DNA of 64,000 nucleotides from Poecilobothrus nobilitatus (GCA_947095535.1 OX352773.1:5394001-5458000), one strand, 5' to 3'. Counted from the stretch's first letter, positions 30,401 to 43,515 are shown. The notes: generated from the sequence alone by a model not told the origin. Program-made: numbers and translations.

Positions 30401-30892
30401 ATTTTCTAATTTTTATTTAATTTTTTTTTTATTTATTTATAATAGGGTGCTTTGGTTTATAAATGACCCAAGTAGCTTTAAACTTTTTATCGTATGTGGA
30501 AATTTGGATTTTATTATTATTTTTAATCTTCAATATTATATACATTAGGAAGTTGTTATCTAAATATATCTACTATTTCGAGTTTTCATCTATAGTTTAT
30601 ACGAGTAATATTAATTTTGAATTTTTCTAATCTTATTGAAACCTATTGTATGTACCTATACAAAAGAGTACAAAAGAGAGACATATATGAGACGTAAATA
30701 TTTCTTTTATTTATGCGCCACCTATTGTCTTATACAAGAATTATTTTATCATTCTTTTATTATAATATTACAATATAATATTAATTATATAAGATATATA
30801 TACTCGTACTTATTTTTAATTTAATTGTATTATACTAATTATATATTTTAAGAAAAATCTATATTTATAATTTTTTTATTTTATTAATTTAT
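15621..30892. other. Long AT-rich noncoding stretch
   Basis: No gene is supported in about 15 kb. Positions 21,000-25,250 are especially poor in C and G, with poly(T) runs on this strand. A 29-bp (AT)n tract lies at 24,377-24,405 and a short GTT repeat near 24,319-24,334. A less AT-rich 60-bp patch at about 25,245-25,310 is described among the findings. The open frame at 25,322-25,723 is T-run translation (Phe/Leu strings) and is not called a gene. Confidence 0.55.
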
Positions 30893-31028
30893 ATGACCCA
30901 GCTGGGGTTTAAACCACAGAGACCTTTCGCTACAGCACTAGCTGGATCATTATATTCTTATATCCTAATCTTACTTAAAAGTTTACAGTTAAATTATAAA
31001 AAAAAATCTATTTTAAAAAGGATCAATA

Positions 31029-31326
31029 ATTTTTTTTTTCCTAAGGGAGGTGGGAATCTTCCAAAGACACAAAGAATGCCCCCCTTGGTAGTATCAGATT
31101 CTTACTGACTAAACCCACCTCCCTCTTTAGCTAATTAGCTAATATAATGGGATGAAACCCTTACCTGCGAACGCAGCATATTGGCTAGGAAGTAGGGATA
31201 GGAAATGGATACGGGAACATTGAATTGGGAGTGGGACTGTAAGGAAACAATGAATCCGCCTATTATTATTACTATTTTGCTAACAGTGACTAAAGCCGTC
31301 ACAATATTTACAACATGTATTATTAT
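31029..31326 (-). repeat. Dispersed repeat family R1, copy 2
   Basis: Read on the minus strand this matches copy 1 from GTCACTGTTAGCAAAATA through GTTCGCAGGTAAGGGTTTCA to CCCACCTCCCTTAGG, and ends in a ten-A tail (T run at 31,030-31,039 on the given strand). It lacks the first ~60 bases of copies 1 and 3, so it looks 5' truncated. Confidence 0.7.
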
Positions 31327-33740
31327 CTGTATATATACTATACTTTTAATATAATTTATATTTAATTTGAATTAATCTTTTTACAATAGGGTGCTAATAA
31401 TAAGTTTAATTCAATTCAATTCAATTAAGGGATATTAAATGAAAAATCATATAATACATATTATAATATTTTTTTTTTTTTTGCTTTTTTCCCTCAAATT
31501 CGGATCTCATGTTTTAGATTTCATATATTCAAGAAAAAAAAAACAATTATTCATTTTAAAATAATATCTTATGTATAAGTAGATATATCGCTAGGTATGT
31601 GTTCAAAAACATGAAAAATAATTAAAAATAAAAAAAAAAACTCATTAAAATTTATATATATGTATAGGCATATTAATTTTCTACTCTCTCTAAAATTATG
31701 AACAAAAAAAAAAAGAAGGAAAAATTGTTATTTTTATATTATTAATGTAAGTAGTACGTACTTAGGACATTAAGATAATTTTTTATTGAAAATTTTCTAA
31801 AAATTTATCATATTTTGACAATTTATCATATATTGCATCAAGGAAAACAATGAGTAAATATTTTTTGTTTTTAAATATATAGGTGATATTATGTAAAATT
31901 ATATAGAATTTTTATTTGAAATGTAATAATAAAAAATGAAAAACAGAAGAATTTTTTTTTTTTTTTTATGGTTTATGTATTTTAAAGCAATTCAGATGTT
32001 AATAAACCAAGAAAGAACAAATCAAAAATTTTAAAATATTTATTTAAATATAATGACTTTAAAAATATAATTAATTGTCTTAAAATATACTTTTTAAAAA
32101 TTTCTTAATATTTTTGAGATTCCTAAAAACTATACTTCTAGTTAATATTATTTGTTCTATTGACTGTAATCTTGATTTTAATAGTATAGCTATTAGTACA
32201 GCAATAGTACAGTTCTTTATTTCTTCAAATCTTCTTTATACGAACTCAATATAATCTTTTTTGTTAGTACAAGCATTAACATCTTATATTTTTTAACATA
32301 TCTATATATATAGTAGCTATTAAATCGGTCTATAAAATTACTTTTTTCTTTAATTTTCTGTATATCATTCGGTTATATAAAACTTTTTAACTGGTTCCTT
32401 TTAATTTATGGGTTATGCTCTTAAAATTGGGTTTGGGATATGCACAATATTCATCTTACATTTTACACACTTAATGTAACTCTACAAAATGTAAAATTAA
32501 TAAAATTTTTCATTTTGTATAGATGCATAATAAATATATTTAGTAAATCGATTCATCAGATATTCATTCAGTTTTTTTTTTTATTTTTTCAAAATTTGAT
32601 TAATTTTTTTATTCTGTTTTATTTTATTTATTTTATTTTATTCGCCACAAACATTAAAAATTTATTTAATCCTTATTAATCCTTATATTAAATAAAATTT
32701 CCAGAGATAAAATTTACTCTAATATAAATCTTTAGTCAACTTCAAAAGCTAATGACTTTCTTTAACGTTAAAAAACAAACATATACTTATATGCATGCTC
32801 ATATAATATTGTTATTGTCATTTGATTAAAAAAAAAACTTAAAGAATCCTTTAATAAATTTGTATATCAATTCTTTTTTAATTTTTTTTTAATATGAAAA
32901 GGGGATGTATTGTACTATTCCATGAAGATAACCATAAAAGACGTTTAACTTTGATTTTATTTTTATTTTTTCTTTTAATTAAATATAATTTTAAAAAAAT
33001 GCACAGTAAGCTTATAAATTCATTATTCTGTTATTGTATTTGTATTTTAATAAAAAGGTTATATAATATTATCATTACTTATTATTACTAATATGCATGT
33101 AGTACCTACATATATCCACATTTTATTCTGAGTAAATTTATAGTTAACATTTTGACTGTTCATTTATTCTAAATCTTATTTTTGAGAAACAAACAAGCAT
33201 TTTTCTATCAAAAACTTTTTTAAATTTTGACTTATATGTGATAAACAGGTAAGACTTTATAATAATTGTAAAAATAAAAAATATTTATTTAGAATAAAAA
33301 CATTCTGTCCAATTTTCCATTATTCTTAATTCTTGAATTCTAGCACTTGTTATCGATGTTGGATCATCGGGATTTGTTACTCTTTAGGCTTTTTTAAAAT
33401 AAAGTTTTAAAAAAGAAAATATGAAAAAAAAATTAAAAATCTCATATTTTCTAAGCTCTAATTAATAGTAATAACTCCAAGAAAATAATTCCTTCAGCAA
33501 ATGATAGCATGTGGATGAAGAGCTATTCGGCAATATTTAAAACAAAAAAACATAAAAGTTCCAATACCTCGAAAAGAACTAATAATAGATCCCCCAACCA
33601 TATAATTTTTTTCTAGTTTTAGTGTCTTCTAAAATATTTGCATTCTTATATATGGAACACTCTGTATAATAATTATAATGTCAAATTACGTCAAAACGTC
33701 AAATTACTAATAAGTACGATTTGCACGCTCTCTTGACGAA
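31327..33740. other. AT-rich noncoding stretch
   Basis: No gene or named repeat is supported here beyond homopolymers and short microsatellites. Confidence 0.55.
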
Positions 33741-33833
33741 TTGACGAATGTTTTTTAAATGATAACGAAAACTTGACGAATATTATTTAAATGATAACGA
33801 AAACTTGACGAATATTTTTTAAATGATAACGAA
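33741..33833 (+). repeat. 32-bp tandem repeat, three copies
   Basis: Unit starts lie at 33,741, 33,773 and 33,805, exactly 32 bp apart. Each unit reads TTGACGAAT, then a T-rich spacer, then AAATGATAACGAA. Copies differ by only one or two bases, so the array is recent. A shortened TTGACGAA lies just before it (33,733-33,740). Confidence 0.85.
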
Positions 33834-36800
33834 TGATTGTTATGACTATTATAGTTAGTTATCATAATATCATATGATAACTAATGGCTTTTAAGGTAAA
33901 AGGTAATAGAACCATCTAATGGAGTTAATTTTATGTTTTCTTCTAACTAATCAATTAAACCTGAAATGCATTACAGTAAAGTATATAAATTTTACATTTC
34001 ATTAAACTGATTCTGATCATAAACATAAAAAAATTTTAAATCCACTATTATTCTTATAACGATAAAAATTTTAGTTAAAACGATATTAGTTCCAAACTTT
34101 CAATATTGTATGCCATAATATTATGTTTAGTATAGATTAATTTAATCAATTATTGTTTCTGTTTATTTTCTTTCACTTTTTCCTTTTTTTGTTATTTTCT
34201 CTTTTCTTTTATTTTTTGTCAATACAAAACTGTCTGTTCTTTCAACACGTCCTTGAAGGAAAAAGAAAATTAAAAAAAAATATATAATATGAATATCGGA
34301 TATAAAAAAAAAACCAATTTAATTGTTTCAACACGTTTATCGTGTCAAGAAGGAAGTACTTGTAAATTATATTTGTATACTTAATATAGTACGTCATTTT
34401 TACTGTTTCTTTTCTTATAAACCTATATGGTAAATCTATAGATACACTATTATAAAGTGAACGATCAATGAACTGATAGTGATTAATAAAATAAAAACAA
34501 AAATGCAGTACAGGAAAATTATATGTGGTTTGATTATTCTTAAAGGAATAAAAAAAAAAAAAACTAAAAATGGTTTCAAGTTACAAAAAGGAACCATATA
34601 AATTATATATATTCAGAAAATTCATTTAAATATATTAAACGAAATAAATATTAAACTATAACGATGATAGAAATAATGCAACGGTCGAATATAAAAATAA
34701 ATTTGTTGGTCGAATATAACTAATGATTTTCGCAAACGCAATTAGAACTGTAGTACTAAACTTACTCACTATATATCTTCAAATAATACTGAATAGTCAG
34801 TAGTTGTTTTTTTTATCCCAATGAAATAATAACTTTTTTTTTTATATTGGATAGTCTAAATATTTTTATTTAAGTAAATTATTCATATAAGTCGAGATTG
34901 CAAATGTCAATTGTCAACTATCGGTTGATAAGCGATATTTATCGTTTACTTACTAATCGATTATATATCGATATTATAAATGTCACTTGTAAACTTTTGG
35001 TTGATACAATTAAGAATTTTTTATTGACAACCGAATTATCATATTTATAAGTGTAACTATAGTTGATATTTTCAAATTTTTCAAACCTAAAAATTGGTTG
35101 AGTGAACAAAGGCTTTTTAAATAAATATTTCAGATTTGTTATTTGCTGTATAGTTGAATTTTACCAACATGACTTCCCAGCATTTTGAAAATTTCTTTAA
35201 AGCTAGTTGATATCGTTATTAATGCCAAACTAAGTTTGTAATCACTTCCAATACTTAATTTATAACTTTCAGATTTCCAAATTCTTAAAATCTTAGCTTA
35301 GCTTAGCTTAAAATCTTAGCCGTAAACATTTTACCAGATTTTATGTTTGGTCATCTAACTTTAACGAATTACATTTATCCTTTAGAGTTTTTGGTATGTT
35401 TGCAATATTTTCTTAATTTATTTCTTCCTCTGAGTCTTCAAAAACAAAGTTCCAGAGCCCGAAATCATTTTAAGCATTTTTATTATCAAAATTATGAGAT
35501 ATTAGTCTATATTTTATAACTATGTAGTTGATAATGAGCTGATTGTAGCTCGTAATCTAAGCAATAAGTACTACAATTTAGAGATTTTTTCTTTGATTTC
35601 TTATGTTCAGTGAATACGAAGTTCAATTCAAAATATTTTTAAATTGAAATTATATTTTAAAATTTATCGAAAAATCATGTTGTGTCAAGTATAGTAAATA
35701 TATCAAGTTAGAATATCTTTATGGTCTGACTCTGTATCCTCTATTAAAAATTAATATATATAGTAAATTAAAAAAAAAAACAATATCAAATTATGATCAA
35801 AATATGCAATATTTTTATAATTACAATTATTTTTTTTTTTCAAATAATTTAAAAACTTTTTTTTTAATCGACCTATTAATTCTTTTTTTTTTAATTTTTG
35901 TTTTTCAATTTTTTGCTACTCCTATATTCAAGATCAAATTCTTCATTACAACAATTTTGAATTGATCCACACCCAGAAAGATAAAATATACATTGAAAAA
36001 CTCAATAAATTCTATATATAATTATTAAATCTGTCAATGTTAGGACGTTCAACCATGCATAACATATAATTAGAATATTTTTTAGTAAATAGATTTTTTT
36101 TTTTTTTATTTATATATTATTATTTTACTTCCAATTTCTCTATTTTAAATACCAAAACCATTAAAAAAAAAAAAAAAATGTGTGATATGAAAATAGTTTC
36201 ACCCTTATTTGATTTTAAAACAAAATTTAAAAGCTTAATAATTGTGACCTAAATTGAATTGAAAGTAAATTTAAATTATCAGAATGGTTATAACTTTATA
36301 TCTATGTTCGAGTAAAAACAGGATTAAAAACAGGTAATAGACGCTTTGTCAGTTTTTCCACAACTACTACTTTTTCTTTTTAATATACATGAAATACTTT
36401 ATTGTCATGTAAACGCATGTCAAGGTTCTTTAACAAAACATTAGACATTATTATTTCTGTAATCTAATTAAATTTCTTCTAAAAGTTACGATATCTAAAA
36501 ATATTGTTAAAAAAGCAGATGTGCTATGGTTGGGATATTCTAACATATTTAAATTATCAGCTTTTTCCTGTCAGCTTAGAAAGTCACAGTCACATTTTCC
36601 GTCAGCCTTAAAAAGTCATAGAATATTTGTCGTTTTTGAAATATAACCAGCATGTAAATGAATACACACGCGCAAGATTAATTTAAATTTCTAAAATTTT
36701 ATTGGAATAAAAAATAATAAAAAAAATCCTTTAAAATAATAAAAATTGAAAACAAAAATTAAACTACAGCAGAGTTTTCATTGCTTTCTAACTGAAAATC

Positions 36801-37720
36801 AAAATTTTAAACTTAATTTTCAAAAAAAAAAATTTGTCTCTTCTTTTTTTCAAAATAATTTTTTTTTGTGAATTTTTGTTGTTTTTTTTATAATAGACTC
36901 ATGAATGACCGAAGGTTAATACAATTTTTTTTTTTAAAGATTAGAATAGATTTTCCATCAAAAATATTGTTATTTTTTATGCCAAAAATTAAAAAACAAA
37001 TACATAAAAATAAAAAAGATAAAAAACTAAAAATGTAACAATAGAAAATAAGTAAAATAAATTTATGAGTTGCATTACTATAAGATATTTGTAAAAAATG
37101 CAATTTCATCATGTAGTTCGAATCGAAAAACATTTGTAATCTCATTGGTAAAGACAAGGTTCAAGTTTAGAGAAAAAGGATTTTGATTCTCAATATGCTG
37201 ATTAATATATGTACTTATTATTTAGTAAATTTCAAATATCATACAATCTCACAATCAACACTCACAATCGTTTCGAAAATTTAACCAATAAATTTTGCTC
37301 CATAAAAATGTACATGTAAAATTTCTATATTACTTAGAAAAAACAGATACATTTAACATAAATGGAAGTTTAATCTTTAAATTTAAAGACTTTCTTTAAA
37401 AAAAATTATCATAATTTCGAAAATATAAAAATGTTGTTTTAAACTCAAACCACTTTTTTTTTTAATTTTAAACTATATGTATGTATGCGTATATATTTAC
37501 TTATATTTCCAATGAATCTTGTGCCATTGTTGCTAAGTACTAATAAATTAAAATAATAACTTCTTTTAGACTCTCTTTGCTTATTCTTTTAAATTTGTTA
37601 ACTCTGAATTACTTAATCTGAATATGGTTTTAATATTGCCATTAATAATTATATTTTTAATCCTTTCATCATTGTATCCTTTCATTATATTTTTACATAA
37701 GTTACTAGCAGTTATATATG
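33834..37720. other. AT-rich noncoding stretch with small local repeats
   Basis: No gene is supported. Contents include two diverged 29-bp direct repeats (34,902-34,930 and 34,978-35,006, sharing AAATGTCA and GGTTGATA), a short GCTTA repeat (about 35,293-35,310) and many homopolymer tracts. Confidence 0.55.
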
Positions 37721-37846
37721 GGTGGAATGCATAAAATTAAGCTTGAACTCAAATCTCACTTTTCCAAACAAAATCTACACCTGAACTCATAGTTTTTGTT
37801 TGAAAAGGTGAGATTTGAGCTTAAACTTAGTTTTATAAATGCGACT
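37721..37846. repeat. Foldback element F, copy A
   Basis: About 126 bp that is almost entirely a self-complementary arm pair. The left arm has GCATAAAATTAAGCTTGAAC and CAAATCTCACTTTTCC. The right arm holds the complements (AAAAGGTGAGATTTGAG, then TTTTATAAATGC), with a short centre near TTTTTGTTTG. Two relatives lie at 37,851-37,975 and 39,355-39,481. Confidence 0.75.
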
Positions 37847-37850
37847 CTGA

Positions 37851-37975
37851 GGTGAATGCATAAATCTGACTTGAACACAAAACACATTTTTTCATACGAA
37901 AACTACGACTTCAGGTGTATTGTTTGTTTCAAAATCTAAAGTTTGAGTTCAAGTTCGGTTTTAGGTATTTGATCC
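37851..37975. repeat. Foldback element F, copy B
   Basis: A more diverged copy directly follows copy A. GAATGCATAAATCTGACTTG opens the left arm, and the right arm closes through GTTTGAGTTCAAG and GGTTTTAGG. A and B sit head-to-tail with about 5 bp between them. Confidence 0.65.
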
Positions 37976-39354
37976 TATATCTCAAATTTATAATGCCAAA
38001 TATTCAAAATTAAAGATTAATTTTATAATGTACACATTTATTTACAATTTGTTATTATGATATTATAACAAATATAATGAAGTTCAGAATACGATTAAAA
38101 AATAATTAAATCGCATTATATACTTTATATCACTAACATATTATAATACATATAATAAATTAATAAAATCACATACACCTATGTATATGTGCTTTACTGA
38201 ACCGTGAAAAACCCAATTCTATATGATGATGATCATACAAATCATTTCATATTTAGCTATAGCCTAGTAATCAACAATTTAACACAACAAATATTAAGAA
38301 TAGAAATAAAACAAAAACCCAAAAAAAAAAAAAAAATGTTTTCAAAACGTATTTTCAGGGTGATTTCTCCCCCCCCCCCCCCCCCTTAAACTTTCGAAAC
38401 TCATTCAATTATAAACAATTTAAAAAAAAAAAATAAAAATCTGTAAAGTAAATCGTCATCAAATTTAAATTTATTTACCTAATTGATTTCACAAAATTCG
38501 AATATATATCAATGTTTAAATTTCGAATTCGTCTCAATGATTATAACGAAAAAAAAAAAAAAAAAACCTAGTAGACTTAAATAATAAATTAAATATATAT
38601 ATATATATATAAAAGTATAAAAGTATATATATGTATTATATACATATTCTTATAAACGTTTTTTTAAACTCAAAATCGAAATACTTTTATTAATTTGTTA
38701 AAAAGTTTGACGTCATTTAGAAAAATCTTTCAGTATTAAAATACATTTTCGAAGAACAAATATTAAAAAAATTACGCATTCGTATAAAATTAATGAAAAA
38801 TTTTTTCAGACAAAGGCTAAAAGTTTTTTTTTTTTTTAAAGTAAAGTAATAATAAAACAAAAAAAAAACACATTATTAACAATAAAATGAATAATCTACT
38901 ATTAATAAATTTTATATATACAAACATATTATTTATACATACACGTGTATATATATATATGTAAGTAAAGTAAATAACAATATAAAAATTTATAAAATTA
39001 ATAAAAATTATCTATATATAATTTAAAATAAAATATTTTGCAAAATATATATACATATATTTTTTTTCTCATTTTTCCAACAGTATCTTTCCAAATTATA
39101 AGGTATGAGATAAAAATCATTTTGGTCAATTCTAAATCTTAACAACTGCAATTTTTTTCTCATATGTTCATATGTTTATTCATATGTTCTCATAAATTCA
39201 TATGTTTATAATAAGTTAAAAGAAGTAAAAAATAATTTTTTTTTTTGTTTTTCACTCTTTTAAACTGTTATATAATAAACTATCCGCAACACAAGTATAT
39301 TGTGAAATATTAATCATAAACACAAACCTTCCATAATTTTTTTTTTCAAATAAA
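37976..39354. other. AT-rich noncoding stretch including a poly(C) tract
   Basis: No gene is supported. A run of 17 C lies at 38,369-38,385, very unusual in this composition. An (AT)n tract lies at about 38,592-38,610. Confidence 0.6.
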
Positions 39355-39481
39355 GGATTTATGCATAAAGCTCAGCTTGAACTCAAATCTGACTTTTTCA
39401 AATTAAAACTATTTTTGAACTCATTGGTTTTATATGAAAAAGTGAGATTCGAATTTAAACTCAGTTTTATGCATTCGACCC
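39355..39481. repeat. Foldback element F, copy C
   Basis: The left arm runs from ATGCATAAAGCTCAGCTTG through CAAATCTGACTTTTTC. The right arm holds AAAAAGTGAGATTCGAA and CTCAGTTTTATGCAT. Length and layout match copies A and B. It ends only about 15 bp before the MITE at 39,497. Confidence 0.75.
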
Positions 39482-39496
39482 ATTATCTCGTACTTA

Positions 39497-40138
39497 GGGC
39501 CTTTCCGAACCATCACACTAGCACTTGACACTAGCACTTCGCACTTGCACTTTCCAAAAATACTTGTTTATCGCACTAAATTTCTGTCCGGATTACAAAT
39601 TTATGACAGTTAAAAAATTTTTACGAGTAGAAACAGCCTTACCTTATGCATATTTTTATAGCATTTTTATGTCAAATTTATTTTTACAAGTACTAAAAAT
39701 CATTATATTCTAGCATTATTTAACTATATTTAGAATTATTTATGATCACTATGGCAATATTGAGTAAATTTTAAATGCACATATCATTAATTGTCAAAAA
39801 AGTAAGTTATTATTTTAGTTTTCAAATTTTAAAATTGTGACAAAAGAGAAATATGATTTAATTTAATAACTTTTAAAAATATTGTGTCTAATAAAAGGTT
39901 TTTATTATTAGTTTTTACTTATTCACTCTTAACGAAAACAAAAAAGAATATTTTTAGTGCAAGTGCGATCATCTAGTGTGGTTTTAAAACACTAATTTTT
40001 GACAGATAATCAAGTGTTAAGTTTGATGAATTCCGGACAACACTTGATACTATTCGGAGTTTTCAGACAAAAAAATAGTGCGATAAAATAGTATTTAGTG
40101 CGAAGTGCAATGTTTAGTGTGATGGTTCGGAAAGGCCC
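39497..40138. mobile_element. ~640-bp MITE with TTA duplication (PIF/Harbinger-like)
   Basis: The 24-bp terminal inverted repeats are perfect, beginning GGGCCTTTCCGAACCATCAC. TTA is duplicated at 39,494-39,496 and 40,139-40,141, the 3-bp TWA target preferred by PIF/Harbinger transposases (established for that superfamily). Subterminal DNA repeats short motifs such as GCACTT and CACTAG. No transposase is encoded. The length (642 bp) and first ten bases match the element at 5-644, although the interiors do not look alike. Confidence 0.8.
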
Positions 40139-40162
40139 TTAATTATTCTTTTCCTCCTTTTG

Positions 40163-40292
40163 ATTCGACGATAATGACAAATATATTATAGTTGACAATG
40201 TTTAAAATTTCAAATCTCTTTTTCATTAAAAATTTATTGTCGATTGGATCCAACTATAATATATTATAGTTGATATATCATTATCTTGTTTG
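40163..40292. repeat. Small palindromic element
   Basis: A perfect 22-bp palindrome at 40,251-40,272 (half-site CAACTATAATA) is related to TATATTATAGTTGACAATG at about 40,182-40,200. The outer ends GATAATGACA and its near-complement TATCATTATC make the ~125-bp block foldback-like. Function is unknown. Confidence 0.5.
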
Positions 40293-43200
40293 CTTTACTA
40301 TTTGTGTTATATTTTAAAAATTTATGCTTAGTAAAATCATTTTTGTACCCTATATCTTTATATCTTCTGCAATTTCTTTGACTAACTATATAATTAAATT
40401 GAATTTTACATTTTTTTTTTTGTCAATTTATCACAGTTTTTAGTTTACATTAAAATGGTTTTTAATAACTTTGATACTTAACATAAAAAAATGTCCGCAA
40501 TTATTACCTGGTAATTATTTAAAAAAAAAGTTAATTTATTTCTTCTGCGTTTTGAAATTAAAATATTTAGTAGTAAATAGATCAAAAATAAAAAAAAAAT
40601 TTCTAATCTCATCCATTATGGATTTCTTAAAATAAAATTCGCCCAAATGTATGCAAATTTTTACATCAAACATTTTTCAGAAATGTAAGATAACTGTTAT
40701 ATATGACACTGTTATTTATTCACAAGTTGTTTATATTACAGTTGTTTTCTTTTATAAATTGGAATAAAAAATTAAATTATTAGTTAAAATTATTAAATCT
40801 TATAATTTTTATATATAACATTATGCATAATTATTTTATTTGGATTACATATGAATTCGTATTTTTAATAAATATTATGTTCTTGTTCAAACGTATATTA
40901 TATAGATAAATCAATTTATACGATATACATAATAAAATATTCAAATAAATAATTTAATAATAATTTAAAATTTTATTTTTAATCAGATAAAGAAAAATAA
41001 TTTTTAACAAGTAAAAGAGTTTTTGACAACTTTTCCAAAAAAAAATATTGACGTATAACAGGTTTGTTTCAATTTTAATTTAAAATTTATGTAAAGTGGT
41101 ATATTCTTAATACTAATCCTATTAAAAGTTTCACTCTTTTAAACAATTAAATTTTATAATTGTGTTAATTAAGATAACCATTTTAAATAGAACAAATGAA
41201 TAAAACTTATGTTGCCAAATTTAAATTATGTACTTAATTTGTTATAAAATTAGCTGTAAAACTAATTGAAATTTATTTCAACTATCCTTAGATTACCTTA
41301 AATATGTTGGATTTTGTTAGCTCTATACTCATATTTTTAAATAAACCAAAAAACTGGCATTATTAAATCAAAATCTTGTAAAAAATATAGTACATATTTC
41401 ATTTACATTTTTCTCATATAAGACATTCTTTTTATTAAAACATTAAATTAATTTTTTAATTGATAAAAATCAAACTTTATTATAATATGAAGAGCATAGC
41501 ATATATATCACATTTTTTAAATGATTTGACAGTTTAAATAATTTTAAGTTTTTACTTGTTTTTATAGTTTAAGTTAAAATTAAAAATAATTTAAACTGTT
41601 TTATATTTTTATATATAAACGCAATATAATTTTTATTATTTGATAGATTTGATTTAAGTTTTTATTACAAAATTTATTTTTAAAAATTTTTAAATCCTTA
41701 TCTTTTTGGATGTAGCATTATAGTTTAAAATTTATTTATAATTTTTATGTTAATACATGAAAACCTATAAATTGGAGTCTTTAGATTTCTTATTTTCTCA
41801 TTTAATTAATATATAGTATTATTTAGTATTCTAGTATTAAAATAAAATATTATTAAATATCATCAATTATCTACATTTTTTAGTTTTACTAAATTTATTT
41901 TTATTATCATTTTATTATATTATTGATTATCGTATTTGAAAATTTTTTAAATATACGAAAGACTTAGACGGCGAACTTTGTTTAAAATTAATTTTCATAT
42001 TAAAAAAAAAACCTTAATTAAAACCTTAAAAAAAGAATTAATTTTTCTAATTCTAATATTTAAGAATATTTGACTACTTTACTTTCTAAAAATAGAATAA
42101 AATGTTCCAATTTAAAAATGTAATGTTCCTAAAAAAGGGTTCCCTTGTAATTATTAAATTATTCCTTTAACACATTCCTAAAAATTAATCAAACAATAGA
42201 ATATTAAATTATTAGTTCAGGAATTTTATATAGTCCTAATTTATAAATTTCAATATCTAATTGCATCAATAATTCAATATCAATATTTCTATACCTAAAA
42301 TTGTTATATTTGATCTATTATAGCTGGGATTTTACAAAAACAAAAATAATATAAATAACTTGGATAATTTGATTTATTTATAGAGTTAGTATAGTTATGA
42401 ACTTATTTGATCATTTAATTGCACTTAATATGAAGAGTTCGAAAGTATCTAAATTTGTATAATTTAGAATTTCGAACTTTACTTAAATTATTTGAAAATT
42501 AAACATTTAAGTTAAGTTAAATTAAATTTAAGTTAAATTAAACATTTCAGTTAAGCCGTACAACCAAAGTACCTTGCAGATATCTTTGCCATAGAAAACC
42601 TTTACCATTACCAACTTTATAATAAAAATTAACATCTCAATCAGAAAATTTAACAAAGAATTAATAAAATGAAGTAAAGGTTTAATTTACTGAAGAAAAT
42701 TTTGTAAGTTTTATATAATAACCTTGGGATTGAGAGGCCATGTAACTTGTCAATTAAAATTATTTAACAATTAATTGTTCTTAAACATACATATGATAAC
42801 TTACATTTTTAAAATAAATTTTAAGTTTAAAAATATCATCTTGAAAAAATTTGGTTACATTTAAAAAAAAATAATACCCGCCTGTTCGAGGTTTGTTATT
42901 TAAAAAAAAAAAATAAGTTAATCGTTTATAATGTAAAAATTACAATTGCCTTGTAAATAATTATTTTATAAATGAAAGATAAAACCATTTTAAAATAACT
43001 AAAAATTTATTCCAGACTATCCGTTCAGGTAATTTCAATTAAAACTTTTCTAAAAACTTAATTTCGCTTTTCCTGAAAACATCTAATTTATTACTAGCAA
43101 TCTACTTTACATTAAAATAATTATATGTATAGACGCAATTTGTAAACATATACATACATATTCATATTTGTATAATATATGTGTATGATGTTTCTAAACA

Positions 43201-43461
43201 GATGTTTTAAATAAATTAATTAGACATTATAAACATAAATATTGAAAAAAATATACTCCTACTATATTTACAGTTAACTACAAACAGGTAATCAGAGTCT
43301 GTTTCAGTAATAGAATTTTTCTCAAAAATAATTCTAGTGTATACAGGCAGAACATATTTAAAAAAGGATATTTAGTCTTTATAATCGGTTTTTTTTTTAT
43401 TCTATTGGTTATTACACTAATACCTGTTTTTTATTTTGAGCTTGCATTCATTCTTCACGAC
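40293..43461. other. AT-rich noncoding stretch upstream of the first secreted-protein gene
   Basis: No gene or clear repeat is supported until the TATA box at 43,462. Confidence 0.55.
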
Positions 43462-43499
43462 TATAAATAAAGCGTTCAAATTAAATTTCAGAATCAGTT
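43462..43499 (+). promoter_or_regulatory. TATA box and initiator of the 43,516 gene
   Basis: TATAAATA lies at 43,462-43,469. TCAGTT, an arthropod initiator, lies at 43,494-43,499, with its A (43,496) about 34 bp downstream of the first T. This predicts a 5' leader of only about 20 nt before the ATG. Position and motifs are seen; use as a promoter is inferred. Confidence 0.65.
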
Positions 43500-43515
43500 T
43501 GAAAAAACATTCACA

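Noticed and set aside
30893..30952. tRNA-like block with a B-box-like GGTTTAAACC and a 10-bp closing stem
   Set aside because: It is only about 57 nt, lacks a credible A box and D/anticodon arms, and has no duplication around it; at most a SINE relic.
33297..33668. More complex block ending in ATATGGAACACTCTGTATA, resembling a transposon terminus
   Set aside because: No matching inverted end, duplication or coding sequence was found, so an element cannot be defined.
33741..33833. CRISPR-like array
   Set aside because: The 32-bp units are contiguous with no unique spacers, and the genome is eukaryotic.
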